64,000 bases of DNA, taken from contig NZ_JONU01000007.1 of the NCBI RefSeq assembly GCF_000711985.1, positions 372,001-436,000 of the forward strand, given 5' to 3'. The DNA comes from Rheinheimera texasensis DSM 17496 (GTDB lineage Bacteria; Pseudomonadota; Gammaproteobacteria; Enterobacterales; Alteromonadaceae). The first letter of the stretch is position 1. Each line of letters opens with the position of its first letter. The position numbers and the translations under genes are program-made. Under the pieces are notes generated by a model. It was not told the origin of the DNA. It ran no database searches and saw only the letters and a program-made list of their open reading frames with translations. This document shows, piece by piece, positions 1 through 7,399 of this stretch.

Positions 1-725
1 ATCGCAGTAAACCAGCCGAGCGAACCGACACAGCTAAAAAAACTGGTCAGCATCGTCAACCGCGGCCTGTTCCACAGCGCGACCAGCACTGTTCGGTCGC
101 GCAACAATAAATAGCCCAGTAGTAACAACGTCTGGCAGCTGATAACAAACAACAGCACCCAGGCAGCACCAAAAGGAAACGGCAACCCGAGCGCCAGACT
201 GGCTTCTCTGATCCACAAAGAAGTCAACGCAAAGGCCGCACCACAGGCGGCACCGATGGCGACGGTTTGCAGCGGCAGCTCGCGGACCGTTTTCACACCG
301 CTGAGTAAAAACACTGCCACTGCGCCAACCGCCACGCCAAGCCAGCCAAGCGGACTGAGTGCGCTGGCGAAAAACAACACGCCGAGCACGGCGGCGAAAA
401 TCGCTTCCGATTTTGCCAGACCAACCCCAATCGCGTAGTTTTTTTGCTTAAACAGCACCACCATCAATGCTGTTGCCAGAATTTGCATCAGCGACGCTGC
501 AAGCACATAAGCGGCAAAGCTGAGTGAAAACTGTGGGACTTCTGCCTGCTGGGCGGGTTCGGAGAGTGCATATAAAGCCCATAAATAAAGCGCCGCCAAA
601 GGACTGGCGTAGATAAAGCGCGCCAGCGTTACCCCCATCACCGCGACTTCTTTACTCAGTTCCTTTTGACAGGCATTACGCACCGCCTGCATTGACGCAG
701 CTAACAAGGTAAACAAAACCCACAT
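1..725 (-). CDS. EamA/DMT family transporter (partial)
   Basis: Integral membrane protein of the drug/metabolite transporter superfamily; substrate unknown. Translating the minus strand from the ATG at 725 gives a continuous hydrophobic frame beginning MWVLFTLLAASMQAVRNACQ, with several membrane segments and the typical EamA N-terminus (a short helix followed by polar residues). The frame runs off the start of the window, so about 241 residues are visible and the C-terminus is missing. Family assignment rests on overall pattern only. The neighbour on the other side of the 5' end is a tRNA-Pro gene on the opposite strand, so the gene is transcribed from its own promoter. No clear Shine-Dalgarno was identified. 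Confidence 0.8.
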   Translation of the reverse strand, partial: MWVLFTLLAASMQAVRNACQKELSKEVAVMGVTLARFIYASPLAALYLWALYALSEPAQQAEVPQFSLSFAAYVLAASLMQILATALMVVLFKQKNYAIGVGLAKSEAIFAAVLGVLFFASALSPLGWLGVAVGAVAVFLLSGVKTVRELPLQTVAIGAACGAAFALTSLWIREASLALGLPFPFGAAWVLLFVISCQTLLLLGYLLLRDRTVLVALWNRPRLTMLTSFFSCVGSLGWFTA

Positions 726-875
726 AAATTTTCCGGCCTCCGGCGTGTCGCAGCTGTTTAAACGCAGACATCCGGATGGATGCAAGCTATGACTACCATA
801 ACCGAAATCGTCGCCTGGGTTTGGGCTATTTACCTGATAAACCGGCTAAAAATACCGCAGTCAGGCTCGATGGCA

Positions 876-903
876 TTGCAATCAGACAGAAAGGCAGTAA
901 GAT
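876..903 (+). promoter_or_regulatory. Sigma70-type promoter of tRNA-Pro
   Basis: TTGCAA at 876-881 and TAAGAT at 898-903 are separated by 16 bases, placing a start site near 910, just before the tRNA. Assigned by eye from consensus similarity and position. Confidence 0.55.
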
Positions 904-914
904 AAGGCGCTCGT

Positions 915-991
915 CGGTACGTAGCGCAGCCTGGTAGCGCACTGTCATGGGGTGTCAGGGGTCGTGGGTTCGAATCCCGCCGTACCGACCA
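915..991 (+). tRNA. tRNA-Pro(GGG)
   Basis: A 77-nt sequence folds as a tRNA. The acceptor stem is CGGTACG paired with CGTACCG, followed by A and an encoded CCA. The D arm is GCGCAGCCTGGTAGCGC and the T arm contains GGTTCGAATCC. The anticodon loop ATGGGGT gives anticodon GGG, reading CCC proline codons. The stem carries the U-U mismatch also present in E. coli proL. It stands alone with its own promoter and terminator. No integrase or att-like repeat is seen next to it. Confidence 0.95.
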
Positions 992-1004
992 CTTAATTTC
1001 TCTC

Positions 1005-1033
1005 AAAAAGCCTGCTTTTGCAGGCTTTTTGCT
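1005..1033 (+). terminator. Rho-independent terminator of tRNA-Pro
   Basis: AAAAAGCCTGC, loop TTTT, then GCAGGCTTTTT followed by more T residues; a perfect stem 14 bases after the tRNA CCA end. Confidence 0.9.
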
Positions 1034-1279
1034 TTTTATCGCTCAGCCTCATGTTTTTGAGTTGCAGCATTTTCAGCTCATTAATTCAGGTCTCACTAAA
1101 TTATAAAAATCCAATGACACCGTTGTCTTGTAACAGAATACGGACAGTAGCAGCTGGCAACCAGAAGGAATATGTTTAGCGTCTTGATCTGATGGAAATT
1201 TTCCAGTCAATGCAGATACGGCAACATCAAGACCGATATAAGGACTGAAGAAAACCGACAGCAGGCTGGAGCAGCTTTT

Positions 1280-1432
1280 TTAGTCACAAACCTTTACACT
1301 GACCCAGTTGCGGCCGGAACGGATAACCGTGCTCAGACGAAGGTTCGCCAGATGCAGAAGTTTCTGACTATCTGCCGGTGGATCATCTGACTGCAACACA
1401 TGACTGGCAAATTGCCGGTGTGGCCTGAGATA
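1280..1432 (-). pseudogene. Possible GGDEF-domain C-terminal remnant
   Basis: On the minus strand a short frame ends at a TAA at 1282-1280. Its last part reads ...LLHLANLRL...RSGRNWVSV.... This resembles the end of diguanylate cyclase GGDEF domains, where an AD-x-RLY-x-AK helix is followed by SGRN and a hydrophobic strand. The frame is closed by a stop immediately upstream (before 1432), and no catalytic GGDEF/GGEEF motif or start codon is present. If the resemblance is real this is a dead fragment. The surrounding 1034-1440 stretch holds no other gene I can support. The match is short and could be chance. Confidence 0.3.
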
Positions 1433-1448
1433 TTACAGAGGTGATGTG

Positions 1449-1640
1449 ATGAAAATGGAACAACAGAACAGAACATTTCAGCCGGAGTACTACCCGACTG
1501 CCGGGTTTGGCAGTGTGGCACCGCCTTGGATCAAGGCAGATTTGCTGGTGACCAATGCACCCAAATCTGCCCCGTTAAAAACCGTCCCACCCAGCTGGCA
1601 ATGGCTCAGGCGCCAGCTTGGCTGGCACCTGGGATAAATT
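1449..1640 (+). CDS. Small hypothetical protein (62 aa)
   Basis: An ATG at 1449 is preceded by a good Shine-Dalgarno (AGAGGTG, 1437-1443). The product is about 62 residues, proline- and tryptophan-rich, ending ...SWQWLRRQLGWHLG. It has no membrane segment, signal peptide or recognised domain. It sits between the possible GGDEF remnant and the convergent SbtA-like gene, in a stretch that otherwise looks decayed. The ribosome site is the main argument for it being translated; it may equally be a fragment. Function unknown. Confidence 0.35.
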
Positions 1641-1655
1641 TGCAAAAGGCTGCTG

Positions 1656-2585
1656 TTAATAAAACCAGCTGACCCAATGCTGATACAGCGGTAAGCCAAT
1701 CAGCACGTTGACCGGAAAAGTAATACCCAGTGCCGCTAACATGGCAAGCCCAATGTTAGCCCCCGGTACTGCGGCGCGGATAGCGGCCGGCGCGGCGATG
1801 TAAGACGCGCTGGCTGTTAAACCGGCAAGGACTACAGCGCTGCCTTGTGGCAATTCAAGCCAGAGCGCAGTCGCAATCCCACTCCACGCCAGTGCAAACG
1901 GCATAACTGCGGCAAAGGTTAATAATCTCCATTGCGCCAGCGGCAAAGGTGAGCAGACTTTCGCCGTACATAACCCCATCTCTAACAGAAACAACGCCAG
2001 CATCGTTTTAAAACCGCCAAGCAAAGCCGGTGCAATCGGTTCCAGCCCCACAGGTCCATACACATAACCAATCAACACACCACCGCCGAGCAGCAACACA
2101 CCTCGGCTGGTCAGCGATTCCCGCACGATACCGCCGGCACTGCCCTGACCAGTCAAGCGGCGGTGCAACCATAGCATCACGATAATAGCCGGCAGCTCCA
2201 ACAGCACCAGATAAAGCGTGGTCTGTGGTGCTACCGGTAAACCGGCCCGCTCCGTCATCGCCAGAACCAGCGCAAAAGTTCCGGCACTGACCGAGCCATA
2301 GTGTGCCGCGATACTGGCGGCATCATCTATATTCAGCCGGACGAGCTTGCGTAAAATTGGATAACACAGCAAAGGCAAGATAAAACCCAGCAACGCAACC
2401 GGCAACAATTCCAGTAATAAAGTAGAAGTGACATTGCCATGCAGTGCCAAACCACCTTTTAGCCCCAGCACCAGCATCAACAAAATCGACAAGGTTTCAT
2501 AGATTGAATGCGGTACTTTCAAATCAGATTTCAGCAAACCAGCGATTAAACCAAAGGCAAAAAACGCTATCACAATATCTGGCAT
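1656..2585 (-). CDS. SbtA-like sodium-dependent bicarbonate transporter family permease
   Basis: A 309-residue inner-membrane protein with roughly ten hydrophobic segments. It carries the family signature AAHYGSVSAGTFA (about residues 93-105) and a conserved acidic LLELPAI segment soon after. This matches the SbtA/DUF897 permease family, whose founding cyanobacterial member imports bicarbonate with sodium. Many heterotrophs carry homologues of untested substrate, so bicarbonate is only a family-based guess. The ATG at 2585 has a strong GGAGG site 8 bases upstream. The gene diverges from a LysR regulator 95 bp away, the usual layout for a regulator and its target. Confidence 0.85.
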   Translation of the reverse strand: MPDIVIAFFAFGLIAGLLKSDLKVPHSIYETLSILLMLVLGLKGGLALHGNVTSTLLLELLPVALLGFILPLLCYPILRKLVRLNIDDAASIAAHYGSVSAGTFALVLAMTERAGLPVAPQTTLYLVLLELPAIIVMLWLHRRLTGQGSAGGIVRESLTSRGVLLLGGGVLIGYVYGPVGLEPIAPALLGGFKTMLALFLLEMGLCTAKVCSPLPLAQWRLLTFAAVMPFALAWSGIATALWLELPQGSAVVLAGLTASASYIAAPAAIRAAVPGANIGLAMLAALGITFPVNVLIGLPLYQHWVSWFY

Positions 2586-2651
2586 CTATATTTCCTCCGC
2601 TCTGAGCCGGGCGCTATTGTGCACGTCACTGCAACTGATGAATAATAAATG

Positions 2652-2681
2652 TATCTACTTAACGATATAGATAATTATCTA
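2652..2681 (+). promoter_or_regulatory. Probable LysR operator in the sbtA-like/lysR intergenic region
   Basis: Three half-sites occur in tandem: TATCTA (2652-2657), TAGATA (2668-2673) and TATCTA (2676-2681). The last two form a perfect palindrome TAGATAATTATCTA that ends on the A of the regulator's start codon. This is the T-N11-A style of LysR-family sites, and its position suits autorepression plus control of the divergent permease. Binding is inferred. Confidence 0.5.
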
Positions 2682-3658
2682 TGAACATCCGTCATCTGAG
2701 TTTCCGGCTATTGCAGGTGTATCAGGCCGTGCTGCAGCACGGCAGTATTTCGCAGGCGGCGAGGCAGCTGCATCTGACGCAGCCGACCGTGTCCATCCAG
2801 CTGAAAAAACTCACTGAATGGGCTGGTGAGCCTTTGTTGGAGCAAGAGCATGGTTTACTGGTGCCAACGCCGGTGGGTGCCGAGTTATACCGCGCCAGTC
2901 AGGATGTGCTGGGCCGTTTTGCTGATTTTTCGCAGTTTGTACAAAGTGCCCGCGCTGGCAATAGCGGTAGTTTAAGCCTGGGGATTGTCACCACCGCCAA
3001 GTACATTTTACCGCCGCTGTTAGCAGAGTTTTCCCGTCAGTTTCCACAAATCGAACTGACTTTAAATATTGGCAACCGGGCGCAAATTGTAAGCCGGTTT
3101 GAACAGCAACAGGACGACCTGTTTTTGTTCAGCCATCCCCCGGCCGGTAATCAGGTGTTGGCGCGCCGGTTGCTGAAAAACCCGCTGCAATTGATAGCAC
3201 CACCGGGGCACTGGGCGGCAGGACGCGCTGATTTGACCATGGCGGATTTAAAAGCCGAACGTTTTCTGATCCGTGAACCTGGTTCCGCCACCCGGCTGAT
3301 GCTGGAAACCTGGTTAAGCGGCCAGGGGCTGGCGCTGGAAAAAACCATGCAGATAGAAAGTAACGAGGCTATCCGTCTCAGTGTCGCCTCAGGCCTCGGT
3401 CTTGCGGTGTTATCCGCACATACACTCAAAGCAGGCACTGAACCGGTGCAGATCTTGTCAGTGAAAGGATTGCCGTTGGAAAGTCACTGGTATCTTGTTG
3501 CCCGCCGCGACCGGCGACTGTCGGCGACTGCAACTCAGCTTACGCGTTATTTGCCGCAGGGACTCAGGGATTATCTGGATCCGGCCTGGCTGGTTAATGA
3601 CCTCGACAGTTTGACCCAAGCATTTATGGCCGGGCCGCAAAACCAGCAGCCCTTTTAG
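2681..3658 (+). CDS. LysR family transcriptional regulator
   Basis: 325 residues with an N-terminal winged helix-turn-helix (about residues 5-65, including GSISQAARQLHLTQPTVSIQLKKL) and a LysR substrate-binding domain (about 90-300). The C-terminal domain resembles CbbR/CysB-type regulators. It is divergent from the SbtA-like permease, so regulation of that gene, perhaps in response to inorganic carbon or a metabolite, is likely by position. There is no visible Shine-Dalgarno: a TAGATAATTATCTA palindrome ends on the start codon. Translation may therefore be weak or the message leaderless. Confidence 0.9.
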   Translation: MNIRHLSFRLLQVYQAVLQHGSISQAARQLHLTQPTVSIQLKKLTEWAGEPLLEQEHGLLVPTPVGAELYRASQDVLGRFADFSQFVQSARAGNSGSLSLGIVTTAKYILPPLLAEFSRQFPQIELTLNIGNRAQIVSRFEQQQDDLFLFSHPPAGNQVLARRLLKNPLQLIAPPGHWAAGRADLTMADLKAERFLIREPGSATRLMLETWLSGQGLALEKTMQIESNEAIRLSVASGLGLAVLSAHTLKAGTEPVQILSVKGLPLESHWYLVARRDRRLSATATQLTRYLPQGLRDYLDPAWLVNDLDSLTQAFMAGPQNQQPF

Positions 3659-3764
3659 TCGCAGGCCCAAGGCCTTTGGTCAGAATTCACGGTACTGACT
3701 GCTCCGGTTTACCGCGTTTGGTGTGTTAGAGTACCAGCGTTACAACTATTTGCAGGGATCACTA

Positions 3765-4844
3765 ATGATTGATTTTCGCTCTGACACCGTGACTCAACCG
3801 ACTGCTGCCATGCGTGCAGCGATGGCCGCTGCTCCGCTTGGCGATGACGTATTTGGTGACGATCCTTCCGTCAATGCACTACAACAATATGCCGCAGAAC
3901 TGTTGGGCTTTGAAGCGGCTTTGTTCGCGCCAAGCGGCACTATGACCAACCTGATTGCGTTGATGAGCCATTGCCAGCGCGGCGATGAAGCCATCGTTGG
4001 CCAAAACTGGCACACCTACAAGTGGGAAGGCGGCGGCATGGCGGTGCTGGGTTCCATTCAACCACAACCATTGGCCAATCAGCCAGATGGCAGCCTGTTA
4101 GCGGCTGATGTGCTGGCGGCGATTAAACCGGACGACCCGCATTTTGCCCGCACCCGCTTGCTGGTCATTGAAAATACCACGGGCGGCCAGGTACTAAGTC
4201 TGGACTATATGGCGCAGATGTCTGAATTAGCCAAATCCAACCAGCTGGCCTGCCATATAGACGGCGCACGGATTTTTAATGCTGCAGTAGCTATTGCCAC
4301 TGCCACTCAAGCAGACCCTTATCAGGTTGCCCGGCAGCTGGTCGCCGGTTACGACTCAATTTCAGTGTGTTTGTCCAAAGGACTTGGCGCCCCGGTTGGT
4401 TCGTTATTACTAGGCTCCGCCGAATTTATCGCACGTGCCCGCCGCGTGCGCAAAATGCTCGGTGGCGGCATGCGTCAGGCCGGCGGTTTAGCTGCAGCTG
4501 GTTTGTATGCTTTGCAGCAGCATGTCAGACGGCTGGCCGATGATCATCAACATGCGCAGCAGCTGGCATCAGGCCTCAAGCAGATAGTGTCAGACTGCGG
4601 TTTGGAAACTCAGTTTTCACTGCAAATGCCGCAAACCAATATCATTTTCTGCGATTTAGACGCTGCGCTTGCCAGCCATTTTGTGGCAGAATTAGGCAAA
4701 CATCAGGTCCGGCTGACCAGCAGTGTTTATCAGAGCGCTGGCCAGACCAAATCCCGCTTACGCTTAGTCACTCATCTGGATATCACGTTGCCACAGATTC
4801 AGGCCATGCTGAGCTGTAGCGGGGATATTCTCAGCAATTATTAA
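3765..4844 (+). CDS. ltaE: Low-specificity L-threonine aldolase
   Basis: A PLP-dependent fold-type I enzyme splitting L-threonine or L-allo-threonine into glycine and acetaldehyde in the cytoplasm. The start MIDFRSDTVTQPT is the family N-terminus and follows a GGGA site; an upstream in-frame GTG at 3723 lacks one. Visible features include the cofactor region with the CHIDGARIFNA motif and the Schiff-base lysine in SVCLSKGLGAPVGS (around residue 195). The length of 359 residues is a little above the usual 330-345. It is followed after 38 bp by an ABC exporter on the same strand and may be co-transcribed with it. Confidence 0.93.
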   Translation: MIDFRSDTVTQPTAAMRAAMAAAPLGDDVFGDDPSVNALQQYAAELLGFEAALFAPSGTMTNLIALMSHCQRGDEAIVGQNWHTYKWEGGGMAVLGSIQPQPLANQPDGSLLAADVLAAIKPDDPHFARTRLLVIENTTGGQVLSLDYMAQMSELAKSNQLACHIDGARIFNAAVAIATATQADPYQVARQLVAGYDSISVCLSKGLGAPVGSLLLGSAEFIARARRVRKMLGGGMRQAGGLAAAGLYALQQHVRRLADDHQHAQQLASGLKQIVSDCGLETQFSLQMPQTNIIFCDLDAALASHFVAELGKHQVRLTSSVYQSAGQTKSRLRLVTHLDITLPQIQAMLSCSGDILSNY

Positions 4845-4882
4845 CACCTGCCGCGCAAGTGGCAGGCACACAGAGGTCTGCC

Positions 4883-6715
4883 ATGCTGCAGTTTTTCGAA
4901 AAACTAACCAATCCTTTTCCGGCTGAAGAGCCGACGCAACCGCCCAAGGGGTTGTATGCGTTTTGTCGCCATTACAGCAAAGGCATGGAAATTCCTTTGG
5001 CGGTGATGGCGCTGCTCACTGCATTATTGGCAATGCTCGAAGTATCGTTGTTCGGTTTTATGGGGCAATTAGTCGACTGGCTGGTACAAAAAGACCCGGC
5101 GACTTTATGGCAAACCGAGCAAGACACACTGATCCGCATGGGTTTATTAACCGCTGTCGGTATGCCGCTGTTGGTGCTTATTCACTCTGCCGTGTTACAC
5201 CAGACCTTGTTGGGCAACTATCCGATGTCCATTCGCTGGCAGGCGCACCGGTATTTACTCAAACAAAGCGTCAGTTTTTATCAGAATGATTTTGCCGGCC
5301 GCATCGCCACCAAAGTGATGCAAACGGCCCTTGCCGTGCGGGAAACTGCGACTAAGCTGCTCGATGTCATGGTCTATGTGCTGGTGTATTTCAGTACTAT
5401 GCTGTATCTGGTATTTGATGCCGACTGGCGTTTGGTTCTGCCTCTGTTAGTTTGGCTGGCGGCCTATATCTGTCTGCAAATATATTTTATTCCGCGCCTC
5501 AAAGATGTGGCGAGCCGCCAGGCTGACGCCCGCTCTGATATGACCGGTCGCATCGTCGACAGCTACACCAATATCAATACCATTAAGTTGTTTTCGCACA
5601 CCAGCCGCGAAGCCGATTACGCCAAAGACAGTATGTCGCGTTTTTTAAATCCGGTGTACGAACAAATGCGCCTCGTCACCTGGTTAAGTTTCAGCGTGCA
5701 GGCACTGAATTATCTGCTGGTATTTTCTATTGGCGCGCTGTCGATTTGGTTGTGGATGGCGCAGGCAGTTAGTGTTGGCGCAATCGCGATTGCGGTCAGT
5801 CTGTCGCTGCGCTTAAACGGCATGTCGCAGTGGATCATGTGGGAAGTCAGCAGTTTGTTTGAAAATATCGGTACTGTGGCCGATGGCATCACCACGCTGG
5901 CGCAGCCACAACAAGTACTGGACCAGCCGGACGCTAAGCCACTGCAAGTGCAAGGCGGCGCTATCCATTTTGACCAGGTGAGTTTTCAGTACGCCAGCCA
6001 AGGCCGGCAAGTGCTGCAGCAACTGGATTTACAAATTAAACCGGGCGAAAAAGTTGGCCTGGTTGGCCGCAGCGGCGCCGGTAAATCGACTCTGGTCAAT
6101 CTTCTATTGCGGTTTTATGACCTTGAAACCGGCCAAATCCGTATTGACGGGCAAAATATCCGCGACGTGAAACAAGAAAGCCTGCGCGCCCAAATTGCCA
6201 TGGTGACACAGGATACGTCGCTTTTGCACCGCACTGTCCGGGAAAACATTCTGTACGGCAAACCGGACGCCACTGAAGCTGAACTATTGGCCGCCGTCAA
6301 AGCCGCCGAAGCTGATCAGTTTATCAGTGAACTGAGTGACCCACGCGGCAATCAGGGCTTGGATGCACAGGTCGGCGAGCGTGGCGTGAAGCTATCCGGC
6401 GGTCAGCGTCAGCGCATTGCAATAGCACGCGTGTTGTTGAAAAACGCGCCGATTTTAATTCTGGATGAAGCGACCTCAGCATTGGATTCTGAAGTCGAAG
6501 CAGCGATCCAGCAAAGCCTTAACCGACTGATGGCCGGCAAAACCGTCATTGCCATCGCGCATCGTTTGTCGACTATTGCGGCGATGGACCGGCTCATTGT
6601 GCTGGACCAGGGTGCTATCGTCGAACAAGGCAGCCATCAGGAGCTGATTGCACAAGGTGGCATCTATGCGCAGTTATGGGCACATCAGACCGGTGGTTTT
6701 ATTGGTCTGGATTAA
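4883..6715 (+). CDS. ABC transporter, fused permease and ATPase (exporter type)
   Basis: About 610 residues. An N-terminal six-helix transmembrane domain (residues about 35-325) is fused to an ATPase domain. The ATPase has Walker A GRSGAGKST, signature LSGGQRQR, Walker B LILDEATSALDSE and H-loop AHRLST. This is the half-size exporter architecture of MsbA/MdlB-like proteins, which work as dimers in the inner membrane; the exported substrate cannot be read from sequence. The ATG at 4883 follows an AGAGGT site. An in-frame GTG at 4859 lacks a ribosome site. A strong terminator lies just downstream. Confidence 0.92.
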   Translation: MLQFFEKLTNPFPAEEPTQPPKGLYAFCRHYSKGMEIPLAVMALLTALLAMLEVSLFGFMGQLVDWLVQKDPATLWQTEQDTLIRMGLLTAVGMPLLVLIHSAVLHQTLLGNYPMSIRWQAHRYLLKQSVSFYQNDFAGRIATKVMQTALAVRETATKLLDVMVYVLVYFSTMLYLVFDADWRLVLPLLVWLAAYICLQIYFIPRLKDVASRQADARSDMTGRIVDSYTNINTIKLFSHTSREADYAKDSMSRFLNPVYEQMRLVTWLSFSVQALNYLLVFSIGALSIWLWMAQAVSVGAIAIAVSLSLRLNGMSQWIMWEVSSLFENIGTVADGITTLAQPQQVLDQPDAKPLQVQGGAIHFDQVSFQYASQGRQVLQQLDLQIKPGEKVGLVGRSGAGKSTLVNLLLRFYDLETGQIRIDGQNIRDVKQESLRAQIAMVTQDTSLLHRTVRENILYGKPDATEAELLAAVKAAEADQFISELSDPRGNQGLDAQVGERGVKLSGGQRQRIAIARVLLKNAPILILDEATSALDSEVEAAIQQSLNRLMAGKTVIAIAHRLSTIAAMDRLIVLDQGAIVEQGSHQELIAQGGIYAQLWAHQTGGFIGLD

Positions 6716-6740
6716 ACCAGCATTTGTGCTCCGTTGACAA

Positions 6741-6768
6741 AAATGGCTGCAATTGCAGCCATTTTTTT
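6741..6768 (+). terminator. Rho-independent terminator after the ABC exporter
   Basis: AAATGGCTGC and GCAGCCATTT pair around a short AATT loop, flanked by A and T runs. It can act on both strands and also serves the convergent GST gene. Confidence 0.85.
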
Positions 6769-6777
6769 GCTTAGAAT

Positions 6778-7353
6778 TCAACCCAACCTTGGATCTGTTT
6801 CAGCCACCCCGACTTCATCCTGATGGGCAATTTTAAACTGTAATAAAGCGCCAAATGGCTGCATATCGACCAGCTCACGGAAACAAATCCAGTCGACCAG
6901 ACAATACAGGCTCATCGACAGATAGTCCCATTGCTGGAATTCACCGGCTGAGACTTTGCTATTTAAAATCTTCAGCGTGGCCTGCACCCGTTCGTGTTGC
7001 AGATTAAAAAACAATTTGTTATCCCGGACATCAAAACCTGAGCGTTTACACAGCAGCAACTCAACGAGCGAATCATTGGCTGCATTAATGATGGTCAGCA
7101 AATTCTCCTGCGGCCAGCTTAATGGGCTTAAGGCGAATTTTTGTGTCAGGTAACGGTAGATCACGCCAGAGTCAAACACTACCTGCTCGCCGTCTGAGAG
7201 CATCGGCACTTTGCGTGTCGGATTCAGTGCGATTAGCCGCTCACGGTCGGCCGACTCAAAAATATTCAGACTGATAAACTCATGCGGCCGCTCTGCCAGC
7301 AATAAGCGCAAACGGCGGACAAAAGGCGACGACGTAGACCCATATAACTGCAT
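6778..7353 (-). CDS. Glutathione S-transferase family protein
   Basis: About 191 residues, cytoplasmic. The N-terminus MQLYGSTSSPFVRRLR is the thioredoxin-like glutathione-binding domain, followed by the conserved NPTRKVPML and a DSGVIYRYL segment. The C-terminal half is helical and less conserved. The catalytic or stabilising serine is probably among the S-T-S-S residues at 6-9. The start at 7353 has a TAGGAGA site. The longer frame starting at 7422 would run into the upstream DUF3300 gene and lacks such a site. Substrate is unknown; candidates are a stringent-starvation-like or detoxifying GST. Confidence 0.85.
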   Translation of the reverse strand: MQLYGSTSSPFVRRLRLLLAERPHEFISLNIFESADRERLIALNPTRKVPMLSDGEQVVFDSGVIYRYLTQKFALSPLSWPQENLLTIINAANDSLVELLLCKRSGFDVRDNKLFFNLQHERVQATLKILNSKVSAGEFQQWDYLSMSLYCLVDWICFRELVDMQPFGALLQFKIAHQDEVGVAETDPRLG

Positions 7354-7399
7354 ACTTTCTCCTAAATAACCAGGCAGCACACCGGCTGCCTGACACATT

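Noticed and set aside
915-991. tRNA-Pro as a prophage or island attachment site
   Set aside because: No integrase and no second copy of the tRNA 3' end visible in the window.
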